In this document: in pieces, positions 25,656 to 35,114 of the stretch | Layout: every line of letters starts with the position of its first letter | How positions within the stretch are numbered: position 1 is the first letter of the stretch | Assembly (NCBI RefSeq): GCF_028473605.1 | Contig: NZ_CP097267.1 | Location: 3,650,501 to 3,714,500 of the forward strand | Origin: Acidovorax sp. NCPPB 3576 | GTDB taxonomy: Bacteria; Pseudomonadota; Gammaproteobacteria; Burkholderiales; Burkholderiaceae_C | Length of the DNA: 64,000 nt | Reading direction: 5' to 3' | Made by a program: the position numbers and the translations under genes | Notes under the pieces: generated by a model | What the model was told of the DNA's origin: nothing | Databases searched by the model: none | Seen by the model: only the letters and a program-made list of their open reading frames with translations

Positions 25656-26660
25656 TCACTGGGGCACGAAACCGCTGCGCTGGATGATGCGCGTCCAGGC
25701 CTGGGTGTAGGCCTGCTGGCGCGCCGCCAACTGCTGGGGCGTCATCGACGCCACCGTGAGGCCCAGGGCCGTGAGTTGCCGGTTCACGTCGGGCTGGGCC
25801 ACCACCTTGGCCAATGCCTGCGAGAAGCGGGTGACGAACGCGGCCGGCGTGCCGGTGGGCGCGTAGAAGCCGTAGTAGGGCAGGTCCTCGAAGCCTTTCA
25901 GCCCCAGCTCGTCGAACGTGGGTACGTCCGGCAGCGCGGCCTGGCGCTGGGTGCCCAGCACGGCCAGCACGCGCACTTTGCCGCCCTTGTGGTTCTCGAT
26001 GAAATCCTGCACCGAGGCCACGCCCGCGGGAATCTGGTTGCCCAGCATGTCGGCGATCATGGGCGCGCTGCCGCGGTAGGGCGCAGCCACCAGGTCGATG
26101 CGGTATTTCTCGCCGATGAGCTTGACCAAAAATTCCGGCGTGGAGGCCGGCGCCGGAATGCCCACCGCGCCCTTGCCCCCGCCCTGCGTGGCGATCCAGT
26201 GCACGTAGTCGTTGAACGACCTGGCCGGCGACGCGCCGGACACCGCAAACGCATTCACGAAGGTGGCCACGCCGCCCACCGGAATGAAGTCGGTCACCGG
26301 GTCATAGCCCGGGTGCTTGACCACCTGCGGCAGGATGGAGATGGTGTGGTCATGCGACAGGAACACGGTGTGCCCGTCGGCCGGCGCGGCCTTGAGCGCC
26401 TGGGCGGCGATCTGCCCGCCCGCGCCGGGGCGGTTGTCCACCACCACCGGGGCGCCCAGCTCGTCCTTGAGCTTGTCGGACAGCAGCCGCGCGATCGCGT
26501 CGGTGCCCCCGCCCGGCGGAAAGCCCACCAGGATGCGGATCGGCGGACCGGCCGGCGGCGTCTGGGCTGAGGCCACGGCGGCGACCGCCGTGGCGCCCAC
26601 CCAGACCGCGGCGCGGGCCATGCGCAAGACCCAGTGGCGGCGCGAGGAAGAACGATGCAT
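25656..26660 (-). CDS. Bug (TctC-type) solute-binding protein
   Basis: 334 residues with a signal peptide (cleavage near ASAQ). Family landmarks are PIRILVGFPPGGGTDAIARLL, VVVDNRPGAGGQIAAQALK, DGHTVFLSHDHTISILP and VAAPYRGSAPMIADMLGNQI. Bug receptors bind small carboxylates or related solutes in the periplasm; most are orphans without TctAB, as here. The frame ends 84 bp before the rhomboid start and follows argH on the same strand. The ligand is unknown. Confidence 0.9.
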   Translation of the reverse strand: MHRSSSRRHWVLRMARAAVWVGATAVAAVASAQTPPAGPPIRILVGFPPGGGTDAIARLLSDKLKDELGAPVVVDNRPGAGGQIAAQALKAAPADGHTVFLSHDHTISILPQVVKHPGYDPVTDFIPVGGVATFVNAFAVSGASPARSFNDYVHWIATQGGGKGAVGIPAPASTPEFLVKLIGEKYRIDLVAAPYRGSAPMIADMLGNQIPAGVASVQDFIENHKGGKVRVLAVLGTQRQAALPDVPTFDELGLKGFEDLPYYGFYAPTGTPAAFVTRFSQALAKVVAQPDVNRQLTALGLTVASMTPQQLAARQQAYTQAWTRIIQRSGFVPQ

Positions 26661-26705
26661 GGTCGGCTCCGTGGAAGTGTGCAGAAGGGGTGGGGTGAGC
26701 AGAAA

Positions 26706-28175
<1,470 letters not shown>

Positions 28176-28225
28176 GGAGGGCAATAATCCGGTGGTTCAG
28201 ACACCCGGAACACCCGGATGCCGCA

Positions 28226-29287
28226 ATGCAAGAGACGCAAATTTTATCGACCCGGCCGCAGGCCCTGACCGAAGACCCCCGCCAGCCCCTGGGCCGGCGG
28301 GTGCTGGTGTTCGACGCCTGCCATGTCGGGGTGATCCTGCGCGCGGTGCTTTTCGTGGAGGCGGTGCTGGGCGTGGGCGCCCTCTTCAACGCCGCCACGC
28401 CCCTGGAATGGCTTGGCCGGCTGTCGCTGCTCACTGGCGGCGCCCTGCCCGCCACGCTGGCCTGGCTCGTCACCGCCTGCAGCCTGAAAACCGTGCTGCA
28501 GCGCCTGCCGGTGGCGCTGCAATACGCAGCGGGCGTGGCCCTGGGCACGCTGTCGGGGCTGTATGCCTGCGGCATGCTTGCGCTGGTGGGCGTGGCGGCC
28601 GATCCGCCCTGGCTCGCCAGCGCCGCCAGCGGCGCCCTGCTGTCGGCCGCGCTGGTGGCGGCGCTCGTGCTGCGCGCCCGGGCCCGCACGCCGGCGGCCA
28701 CCACGGCGCGGCTGTCGGAGCTGCAGTCGCGCATCCGCCCGCATTTTTTGTTCAACACGCTCAACAGCGCCATCGCCCTGGTGCGGGCCGAGCCCGCCAA
28801 GGCCGAGGCGCTGCTGGAAGACCTGAGCGATCTGTTCCGCCACGCCCTGGTGGACCAGGGCGAGGCGGCCACGCTGGGCGAAGAGATCACCCTGGCGCGC
28901 CGCTACCTGGACATCGAGCAGGTGCGCTTCGAGGAACGGCTGCGCGTGCAGTGGTCGCTGGATGCCCGCGCCGACGGCGCCCGCCTGCCCCCGCTGCTGC
29001 TGCAGCCGCTGGTGGAAAACGCGGTCAAGCATGGCGTGGAACCGAGCGCCACGGGCGGACGGCTGCGCATCGTGACCGAGCTGCGCGGCAGCCGCGTGAT
29101 CGTGGTCATCACCAACACCGTGCCCGCCGCGCCCCAGCGCGAGGGCGGCAGACCACGCGGCCATGGCATTGCGCTGGCCAACGTGCGCGACCGCCTGCGG
29201 CTGCTGCACGACGTGCAGTGCGAGTTCAGCGCCGGCATGCAAAATGGCCGCTACCAGGTGCGCATTTCGCTGCCCGCACGGTCCTGA
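28226..29287 (+). CDS. LytS/AlgZ(FimS)-type sensor histidine kinase
   Basis: 353 residues with four membrane segments between about 30 and 150, then a LytS-class kinase core: His173 in SRIRPHFLFNTLNS, the N-box LLQPLVENAVKHGVEPS, and a G-box region PRGHGIALANVRDRL. Together with the next gene it matches the AlgZ/AlgR pair that governs surface behaviours such as type IV pili and alginate in Pseudomonas. What it controls here cannot be read. The stop is 18 bp before the regulator gene. Confidence 0.85.
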   Translation: MQETQILSTRPQALTEDPRQPLGRRVLVFDACHVGVILRAVLFVEAVLGVGALFNAATPLEWLGRLSLLTGGALPATLAWLVTACSLKTVLQRLPVALQYAAGVALGTLSGLYACGMLALVGVAADPPWLASAASGALLSAALVAALVLRARARTPAATTARLSELQSRIRPHFLFNTLNSAIALVRAEPAKAEALLEDLSDLFRHALVDQGEAATLGEEITLARRYLDIEQVRFEERLRVQWSLDARADGARLPPLLLQPLVENAVKHGVEPSATGGRLRIVTELRGSRVIVVITNTVPAAPQREGGRPRGHGIALANVRDRLRLLHDVQCEFSAGMQNGRYQVRISLPARS

Positions 29288-29304
29288 CCTCACCCTTTTT
29301 GCCC

Positions 29305-30051
29305 ATGCACATCCTGATCGTTGACGACGAAGCCCTGGCCCGCAGCCGCTTGCGCACCCTGCTGGCCGACTGCGACGCGCGGCACACCGCCGCCGAGGCC
29401 GCCAACGCCGCCGACGCGCTGGCGCAGTTGCAGCCCTCGGGCGGCCGAGCGTTCGACACCGTGCTGCTGGACATCCACATGCCGGGCCAGGACGGCCTGG
29501 CGCTGGCGCATGCCGTGCGCACCCTGCCCTACCCGCCCGCCATCGTGTTCGTGACGGCCCATGCAGACCACGCCGTGAGCGCGTTCGAGCTGGACGCGGT
29601 GGACTACCTCACCAAGCCCGTGCGGCGCGAACGGCTGGAAAAAGCCCTGGCCAAGGCCCTGCGCGCCCGGCACCCGGGCGCCACGCCCGCGCCCACGGCG
29701 CCCCTTCCCGATGGCGAAGCTCTGTTGATCCAGGACCGGGGGCGCACCGAACGCGTGCCGCTGGCCGAGGTGCTGTACTTCAAGGCCGAACAAAAATACC
29801 TGACGGTGCGCACCGCCCTGCGCAGCTACATCCTGGACGGCTCGCTGAGCGAACTGGAGGCGCGCCATGGCGACCGGTTCCTGCGCATCCACCGCAACGC
29901 GCTGGTGGCCCGCCGCGCGGTGCGGGCGCTGGAAAAACACTACGACCCCGAGGAAGGCGAAGGCTGGGCCGTGCGGCTGCACGGGCTGACCGAACTGCTG
30001 GCCGTGTCGCGCCGGCAGGTGACCGCCGTGCGCGAAGAACTGGCCGGCTGA
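29305..30051 (+). CDS. LytTR response regulator (AlgR-like)
   Basis: 248 residues. The receiver is at 1-120, with DDEA at 7-10, Asp56 in VLLDIHMPGQDG and Lys in DYLTKPVRRERL. The LytTR DNA-binding domain is at about 140-248 (VLYFKAEQKYLTVRTALRS, FLRIHRNALVARRAV). It works with the preceding kinase. In relatives hemC commonly follows this gene; here a repeat copy and a leftward ZIP gene follow instead. Confidence 0.88.
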   Translation: MHILIVDDEALARSRLRTLLADCDARHTAAEAANAADALAQLQPSGGRAFDTVLLDIHMPGQDGLALAHAVRTLPYPPAIVFVTAHADHAVSAFELDAVDYLTKPVRRERLEKALAKALRARHPGATPAPTAPLPDGEALLIQDRGRTERVPLAEVLYFKAEQKYLTVRTALRSYILDGSLSELEARHGDRFLRIHRNALVARRAVRALEKHYDPEEGEGWAVRLHGLTELLAVSRRQVTAVREELAG

Positions 30052-30054
30052 AGA

Positions 30055-30120
30055 CTGAGGGTGTTTCAGGCCGCCAGCGCAATCAAAACGCCGGCATGCT
30101 GCTATTTATTTAATAGCAAA
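30055..30120 (-). repeat. Interspersed repeat, copy C
   Basis: The minus strand reads TTTGCTATTAAATAAATAGC, then a middle ending GATTGCGCTGG and a tail CGGCCTGAAACACC. It occupies the gap between the AlgR-like gene and the convergent ZIP gene and starts 3 bp after the algR stop. Confidence 0.8.
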
Positions 30121-30163
30121 CCCCGGACCCGGCCGCGCCGCCGGCCTGGGCCCCCGCAGCCGG

Positions 30164-31009
30164 TCAGTGCGCGTGGGCCATGCCGCTCACCAGCGTGACC
30201 ACCGTCATGCCCGCCACCAGCCAGGCGATCTGCGCCACCGTCTGGCCGGCGCTCAGGCGCTTTTGCAGTTGCGGGATCAGGTCGGCCAGCGCCACGTAGA
30301 TGAAGCTGCTGGAGGCGATGGCCAGAAAGTACGGCAGCCAGTCCTGCAGCTCGCCGACCAGGAAATACCCCACCACCCCGCCCAGCGCGGTCACCGCGCC
30401 GGCCAGCGACACCTTCAGCAGCGCCGTGCGGCGGTTGGCGCTGGCCTGGCGCAGCACCACCAGGTCGCCCATGTGGTGCGGCACCTCGTGCGCCAGCACC
30501 GACAGCGCCGCCACCACGCCCAGGCGCAGGTCGGCCATGAAGGCCGAGGCGATCAGGATGCCGTCGCCGAAGCAGTGCACGCTGTCGCCGGTGAGCAGCG
30601 CCCAGCCGCCGCCGCGACGCTCTTCGCCGTCGCCGTGGGTGGCTGAATGGGCATCGGCATGACCATGGGTATGACCATGGGTATGGCCGTGGGAATGCCC
30701 GTGAGAGTGTCCATGGCCGTGCTCATGCCCGTGGTGCCACAGCTCGGCCTTGTCCAGCAGAAAGAAAAACACCAGCCCCACCAGCAGCGTGGCGAACAGG
30801 TCATGCGCGCCGGCCTGGCTTTCGAACGCTTCCGGCAGCAGGTGCATGAAGGCCGTTGCCAGCAGCGCGCCGGCCGCCAGACTCAGCAGATGCTGCGGCC
30901 CCACGCCACGCCGGCCATCGCCCAGGCCCGCCTGCATCAACAGGGCGGCGACCCACACGCTGCCGATGCCCGCTGCCAGCGTGGCCAGGATGATTGCTAC
31001 CAAAGTCAT
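30164..31009 (-). CDS. ZIP-family metal transporter with His-rich loop
   Basis: 281 residues and about eight membrane helices. Metal-site motifs are LLATAFMHLLPEAFE (helix with His-Glu), DSVHCFGDGILIASAF and LAHEVPHHMGDLVVL, all typical of ZIP proteins that import Zn2+ or Fe2+. Between helices 3 and 4 lies a long loop of HG/HS/HT dipeptides (about residues 92-122) that would bind metal; the DNA encoding it (about 30655-30730) is an imperfect 6/12-bp tandem repeat. The ATG at 31009 lies inside repeat copy H. Confidence 0.88.
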   Translation of the reverse strand: MTLVAIILATLAAGIGSVWVAALLMQAGLGDGRRGVGPQHLLSLAAGALLATAFMHLLPEAFESQAGAHDLFATLLVGLVFFFLLDKAELWHHGHEHGHGHSHGHSHGHTHGHTHGHADAHSATHGDGEERRGGGWALLTGDSVHCFGDGILIASAFMADLRLGVVAALSVLAHEVPHHMGDLVVLRQASANRRTALLKVSLAGAVTALGGVVGYFLVGELQDWLPYFLAIASSSFIYVALADLIPQLQKRLSAGQTVAQIAWLVAGMTVVTLVSGMAHAH

Positions 31010-31057
31010 AGCTTCTTGCGCTTTCCCTGCAGGGCCTGTCGGCCTTGGATTGTCGAA
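30992..31057 (+). repeat. Interspersed repeat, copy H, overlapping the ZIP start codon
   Basis: The plus strand reads GATTGCTACCAAAGTCATAGC, TTCTTGCGC, then GGGCCTGTCGGCC and a tail TTGTCGAAT. The head covers the first six codons of the ZIP gene on the opposite strand, including its ATG (31007-31009), so the element also forms the 5' untranslated region. Confidence 0.6.
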
Positions 31058-31080
31058 TCGATGCGGCGCGCCCGGCGCGC

Positions 31081-31105
31081 AAAAAAAGCCCCGAAGGGCT
31101 TTGGC
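31081..31105 (-). terminator. Intrinsic terminator of the dienelactone hydrolase gene
   Basis: On the minus strand AAGCCC-TTCG-GGGCTT forms a stable tetraloop hairpin followed by seven T residues in the run at 31087-31081. It lies about 45 bp beyond the stop of the leftward hydrolase gene and before the ZIP gene. Confidence 0.8.
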
Positions 31106-31147
31106 GAAATGGCCGGGGCGTTGCCGCCACCGCGAAGGTTTTCTTCC

Positions 31148-32056
31148 TCAGGCCACGCCGTGGGTCTTGAACCACTCCAGCGCCCGCTTCCATCCGTCCT
31201 CGGCGGCTTCCTTGCGGAAGCTGGGCCGGTAGTCGGCGTGGAAGGCATGGGGCGCATCCGGATACACGACAAACTGCGACGCCTTGGCGGCGGCGGAGCC
31301 GGTCTGAAGGGCCGCTTTCATCTTATCAATCGTGTCAAGGGGGATGCCGCTGTCTTTTTCGCCGTACAGGCCCAGCACCGGCGCCTTGAGGATCGGGGCG
31401 ATGTCCACCGGGTGCTTGGGCGTGAGTTCGCTGGCCTGTCCCACCAGACGGCCGTACCAGGCCACACCGGCCTTGACGGGGCCGTGGGCGGCGTAGAGCC
31501 AGGTGATGCGGCCACCCCAGCAAAAGCCGGTGATGCCGACCTTCTTCAGGTCGCCGCCGTTCTCGCCCGCCCATTTCACGGTGCCGTCCAGATCGGCGAG
31601 CACCTGGGCGTCGGGCACCTTGGAAACCAGCTCGCTCATCAGCTTGGCGGCTTCGGTGTATTGCAGCGGGTCGCCCTGGCGGGCGTACAGCTCGGGCGCG
31701 ATGGCCAGGTAGCCGGCCTTGGCGAAGCGGCGGCAGGTGTCGGCGATGTATTCGTGCACGCCGAAGATCTCCTGGATCACCAGCACCACCGGCAGGTCGG
31801 TCTTGCCGGCGGGCGCGGCGCGGTAGGCCGGCACCTTGAAGCCGTTGACCTCGATGCTGACCTTGCCGGCCGTCAGCCCGTCGGCGGGCGTCTGGATGGC
31901 GGTCTGCGCCATCACGGGCATGGCCGCGGCGGCATAGCCCACGCCGAAACCGGCGCCCAGGGCCACGCGCATGGCGGTTCGGCGGGTGGCTCCCGCCTCG
32001 GTGCTCTGGCCCGGCAAGAGGGCGTCGAAGTCGGTCTTGAGGTCGTCACGCAGCAT
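31148..32056 (-). CDS. Exported dienelactone hydrolase family protein
   Basis: 302 residues from the ATG at 32056, with AGGAG upstream. The N-terminus carries TRRTAMRVALGAGFGVGYAA, resembling a twin-arginine signal, so the enzyme is probably exported folded. The alpha/beta-hydrolase has the Cys nucleophile of this family in GITGFCWGGRITW, Asp in LYGEKDSGIP and His in YPDAPHAFHADYRPS. Classic members open dienelactones in chlorocatechol breakdown, but this exported clade has no known substrate. It is divergent from the GbsR-type operon over 189 bp. Confidence 0.85.
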   Translation of the reverse strand: MLRDDLKTDFDALLPGQSTEAGATRRTAMRVALGAGFGVGYAAAAMPVMAQTAIQTPADGLTAGKVSIEVNGFKVPAYRAAPAGKTDLPVVLVIQEIFGVHEYIADTCRRFAKAGYLAIAPELYARQGDPLQYTEAAKLMSELVSKVPDAQVLADLDGTVKWAGENGGDLKKVGITGFCWGGRITWLYAAHGPVKAGVAWYGRLVGQASELTPKHPVDIAPILKAPVLGLYGEKDSGIPLDTIDKMKAALQTGSAAAKASQFVVYPDAPHAFHADYRPSFRKEAAEDGWKRALEWFKTHGVA

Positions 32057-32199
32057 GGTCTGGCTCCTGGTTGGGTGAAAGGATCGGCAGCGCAAGAGTC
32101 TAGGGCCTGCGGCGCGCGGCGGCATGACCCGCAGGGCCGAACGGGTTTGCAGCCGTTCGCCCAGGACCGGTGCAGCGAAGGTGTCGTGATGGAATCGCC

Positions 32200-32239
32200 T
32201 TTATTTCCGTCTTGACAGAAATAAAAGAAAACCTAAACT
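32200..32239 (+). promoter_or_regulatory. Sigma-70 promoter with overlapping operator for the GbsR-like operon
   Basis: The -35 TTGACA (32212-32217), a 16-bp spacer and the -10 TAAACT (32234-32239) lie only 6 nt before the ATG at 32246. A perfect inverted repeat, TTTATTTC (32200-32207) and GAAATAAA (32218-32225), embraces the -35 box. A repressor bound there would block the promoter, so autoregulation by the MarR/GbsR-type product is likely. Confidence 0.75.
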
Positions 32240-32245
32240 GCCCCC

Positions 32246-32812
32246 ATGCAACTGACCGACATCGCCCAACGCTTCGTGGTCCACTGGGGAGAGATGGGGA
32301 CCGCCTGGGGCGTGAACCGCACCGTGGCGCAGATCCACGCACTGCTCTTCTTCCATGGCCGACCGCTGCACGCCGAGGAAATCTGCGAGACCCTGGGCGT
32401 AGCCCGGTCCAACGCCAGCAACAGCCTCAAGGAACTGCTCAACTGGAACCTGATCCGCACCACCCACGTGCTGGGCGACCGGCGCGACTATTTCGAAACC
32501 TCCACCGACGTGTGGGAGCTGTTTCGTACCGTGGTGCGCGAACGCAAGGAGCGCGAGTTCGACCCCACCGTGCGCATGCTGCGCGAACTGGTGGCCCGCC
32601 CCGACTTCGCCAGCGAAACCGCCGATGCCCAGGACCGGGTGCGCGAAACGCTGCACCTCATGGATTCGCTGGGCGTGTGGGCCGACGAAATGCTGCGCCT
32701 GTCCCCGTCCACGCTCGACAAGGTGCTGCGCCTGGGGGCCAGCGTGCAGAAGTTCGTGCGCGGGGGCCCTACCGACAAGGCGCCGCCGCCCCCCCAGCCA
32801 CCCGCTGGCTGA
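32246..32812 (+). CDS. GbsR/MarR-type winged-helix regulator
   Basis: 188 residues. The winged HTH is in the first 90: AEEICETLGVARSNASNSLK is the recognition region and RTTHVLGDRRDYFETS the wing, as in GbsR-type repressors. A C-terminal helical region dimerises, and the end is Pro-rich. It is the first gene of a rightward operon with DCC-reductase, epimerase, DoxX-like and DUF2269 genes, and probably represses it through the inverted repeat over its own -35. The transcript is probably leaderless. Confidence 0.8.
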   Translation: MQLTDIAQRFVVHWGEMGTAWGVNRTVAQIHALLFFHGRPLHAEEICETLGVARSNASNSLKELLNWNLIRTTHVLGDRRDYFETSTDVWELFRTVVRERKEREFDPTVRMLRELVARPDFASETADAQDRVRETLHLMDSLGVWADEMLRLSPSTLDKVLRLGASVQKFVRGGPTDKAPPPPQPPAG

Positions 32813-32867
32813 GCCTTTTTTTGCCCCTCAATTTCTGTTTTCAATGAAATTTCGGAAGAATCGAACC

Positions 32868-33338
32868 ATGAACTCCGTCCCAGCCCTGAATCCGGCGGTC
32901 TATCCCCTCACCCTGTACTTCGATTCGCGCTGCCGCCTGTGCGCCGCCGAGATGGGCAACCTCATGCTACGCAACACCGGCGGCCTGCTGCGCTTTGCCG
33001 ACGTGTGGGCGCCGGACTTCGAGGGCCCGCCGGCGGGAACAACCCAGGACGACCTGCTCACCCTGATCCATGCGCGCCAGGCCGACGGCCGGCTGCTACG
33101 GGGCGTTGCGGTGTTCCGTGCGGCGTACGAGGCGGTGGGCCTGGGCTGGGTGACCGCCGCCACGCGCTGGCCCGTCATCGGGCCGCTGGCCGACCGGGTG
33201 TACCCGGTACTGGCGCGCAACCGCTACCGCCTGCCGCAGTGGCTGGTGCACGGCCTGTTCGAGCGCGCCAGCAGCGCAGCCGCCCGACGGGCCGCGGCCC
33301 GCCGCTGCGGCCCGGGCGATGACCAGTGCCGCCTCTGA
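32868..33338 (+). CDS. DCC-family thiol-disulfide oxidoreductase-like protein (DUF393)
   Basis: 156 residues from the ATG at 32868, with GGAAG upstream. The DxxCxxC motif is present as FDSRCRLCAAEM near the N-terminus, and a typical ADRVYPVLARNRYRLP segment comes later. DCC proteins are thioredoxin-like and their partners are mostly unknown. It is the second gene of the GbsR-led operon, with its stop close to the epimerase start. A possible earlier Met at 32844 has no ribosome site. Confidence 0.75.
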   Translation: MNSVPALNPAVYPLTLYFDSRCRLCAAEMGNLMLRNTGGLLRFADVWAPDFEGPPAGTTQDDLLTLIHARQADGRLLRGVAVFRAAYEAVGLGWVTAATRWPVIGPLADRVYPVLARNRYRLPQWLVHGLFERASSAAARRAAARRCGPGDDQCRL

Positions 33339-33369
33339 CCGCGGCCATTCACTTTCACGGAGCAACTCC

Positions 33370-34269
33370 ATGCACATGCTTCTTACCGGCTCCACCGGCT
33401 TCATCGGCCGCGCGGTGCAGAGCGCACTCGAACGCGCGGGGCACACCGTGCACGGCGGCATCTCGCCGCGCCGCGCGGCGGGCCGCCCCGGCCAGGTCGC
33501 CATGGACTTCGCGCACGACACCACGCCCGCGGTGTGGCTGCCGCGCCTCGAAGGCATCGACGCCGTGGTGAATGCCGCCGGCGTGCTGCGCGACACCCGC
33601 ACCCGGCCGATCGACGCCTTGCACCAGCACACGCCCGTCGCCCTGTTCGATGCCTGCGCCCAGGCCGGCGTGCGGCGCATCGTGCAGATCTCGGCGCTCG
33701 GCATCGCCGGCAGCGCCACGCGCTACGCCACCACCAAGCGCGCCGCCGACACGCACCTGCTCGGCTTGACCGAACAGGGCGCCGTCTCGGGGGTGGTGCT
33801 GCGGCCCAGCATCGTGTTCGGCCGGGGCGGCGCCAGCAGCGCGCTGTTCATGAACCTCGCACGGTTGCCGTTGGTCGTGCTGCCCGGTCCGGTGCTGCAG
33901 GCCCGCGTGCAACCCGTGGCGGTGCACGACCTGGCGAGCGCCGTGGCCGCGCTGATGGGCCCTGCGCTGGACACCACCGGCCTCATCGAATGCAGCGGGC
34001 CCGAGGCGGTGCCCATGGCCGAACTGATCGCCAGCCTGCGCCAGCAATCGGGCCACGGGCCTGCCCGCGTGCTCCGCCTGCCGGATGCGCTCAGCCACCT
34101 GAGCGCCCGCGTGGGCGACCAGGTGCCGGCCATGCCCTGGTGCAGCGAAACGCTCGCCTTGCTGGGCAGCGACAACACGGCGGACCCGGCCGCGCTGCGG
34201 CGTTTGCTGGGACATGACGCAACGCACTATCGCCGCCTGGTCGAGAGCGCCTGGAAGGCAGCGGGATGA
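33370..34269 (+). CDS. NAD(P)-binding SDR / epimerase-type protein
   Basis: 299 residues from the ATG at 33370, with GGAG before it. An extended-type Rossmann fold opens MHMLLTGSTGFIGRAV with the GxxGxxG dinucleotide motif; AVVNAAGVL is the second landmark. The catalytic Tyr-Lys pattern is present as RYATTKRAAD. It resembles complex I NDUFA9-like or nucleoside-sugar epimerase-like reductases. The substrate is unknown. The stop overlaps the next start by 4 bp (ATGA). Confidence 0.8.
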   Translation: MHMLLTGSTGFIGRAVQSALERAGHTVHGGISPRRAAGRPGQVAMDFAHDTTPAVWLPRLEGIDAVVNAAGVLRDTRTRPIDALHQHTPVALFDACAQAGVRRIVQISALGIAGSATRYATTKRAADTHLLGLTEQGAVSGVVLRPSIVFGRGGASSALFMNLARLPLVVLPGPVLQARVQPVAVHDLASAVAALMGPALDTTGLIECSGPEAVPMAELIASLRQQSGHGPARVLRLPDALSHLSARVGDQVPAMPWCSETLALLGSDNTADPAALRRLLGHDATHYRRLVESAWKAAG

Positions 34270-34634
34270 ACGCCGACACGGCCCGCTGGCTGCGCGGCAG
34301 CCTGGTCCTGGTGTGGCTGGGCACGGCGCTCGCCAGCGCCATCGAATCACAAGGCCAGGGGCGTGATCTGCTGGTGCGCGGCGGGCTGCAGAACGAAGTG
34401 CTGATCCAGGCGCTGGTGTGGGGCGGCATTGCCGCTGACACGGCCATCGGGCTGGCGCTGTGGCTGCGCCCCGGCCGGGCCGCCGATGCCATGGCCCTGG
34501 CCTTGATGGGCGTGATGACCGGGGTCGCCACGGTGCTGCTGCCCACGCTGTGGCTGGACCCGCTGGGGCCGCTGCTCAAGAACCTGCCCATCGCCGCCAT
34601 CCTTGTCGTCCTCCTGAAAGCACCACGCGCATGA
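34266..34634 (+). CDS. DoxX-like membrane protein
   Basis: 122 residues with four hydrophobic segments, in the DoxX/SURF4-like pattern of small quinone- or thiol-linked membrane proteins. Its ATG overlaps the stop of the epimerase gene and its own stop overlaps the next ATG, so all three are translationally coupled. Its role is not known; the neighbours suggest membrane redox chemistry. Confidence 0.7.
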   Translation: MNADTARWLRGSLVLVWLGTALASAIESQGQGRDLLVRGGLQNEVLIQALVWGGIAADTAIGLALWLRPGRAADAMALALMGVMTGVATVLLPTLWLDPLGPLLKNLPIAAILVVLLKAPRA

Positions 34635-35107
34635 ACACCTATCTCGCTCTCAAATGGGTCCACATCCTGTCCAGCGTGCTGCTGGTGGGCACGGGCTTCG
34701 GCTCGGCGTTCTACCTGTTCTTTGCCAACCGCAGCGGCAGCGTGGCCGCCCAGGCCGTGGTGTCGCGGCTGGTGGTGCGGGCCGACACCTGGTTCACCAC
34801 GCCGGCCGGCATCGTGCAGCCGGTGACCGGCGCCGCCATGGCGATGATGGCCGGCTGGCCGCTGTCCACGCCGTGGCTGGCCGCGTCGATCGCGCTGTAC
34901 GCCCTGGCAGGCATCTGCTGGCTGCCGGTGCTTTGGCTGCAGTGGCGCATGGCCGCCATGGCGCGCGACGCGGCTGCGCAAGGCACGCCGATGCCGGCGC
35001 TCTACACCCGCTATGCGCGCTGGTGGGAGGCGCTGGGCTACCCGGCTTTCGCGGCCATGCTGGCCGTGTTCTTTCTGATGGTGCACAAGCCCGCGCTGTG
35101 GGGCTGA
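34631..35107 (+). CDS. DUF2269 membrane protein
   Basis: 158 residues with four membrane helices. The start LALKWVHILSSVLLVGTGFG contains the conserved His of DUF2269, and further conserved positions are in RADTWFTTPAGIVQP and RYARWWEALGYPAF. Such proteins often accompany DoxX-like and NAD-epimerase genes and may bind haem or a quinone; this has not been shown. It is the last gene of the operon and converges on the racemase gene 7 bp away. Confidence 0.75.
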   Translation: MNTYLALKWVHILSSVLLVGTGFGSAFYLFFANRSGSVAAQAVVSRLVVRADTWFTTPAGIVQPVTGAAMAMMAGWPLSTPWLAASIALYALAGICWLPVLWLQWRMAAMARDAAAQGTPMPALYTRYARWWEALGYPAFAAMLAVFFLMVHKPALWG

Positions 35108-35114
35108 TCGCCGC

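Noticed and set aside
30650..30735. Tandem CATGGGTATGAC-type repeats as a regulatory array
   Set aside because: They lie within the ZIP gene and simply encode its His-rich loop.
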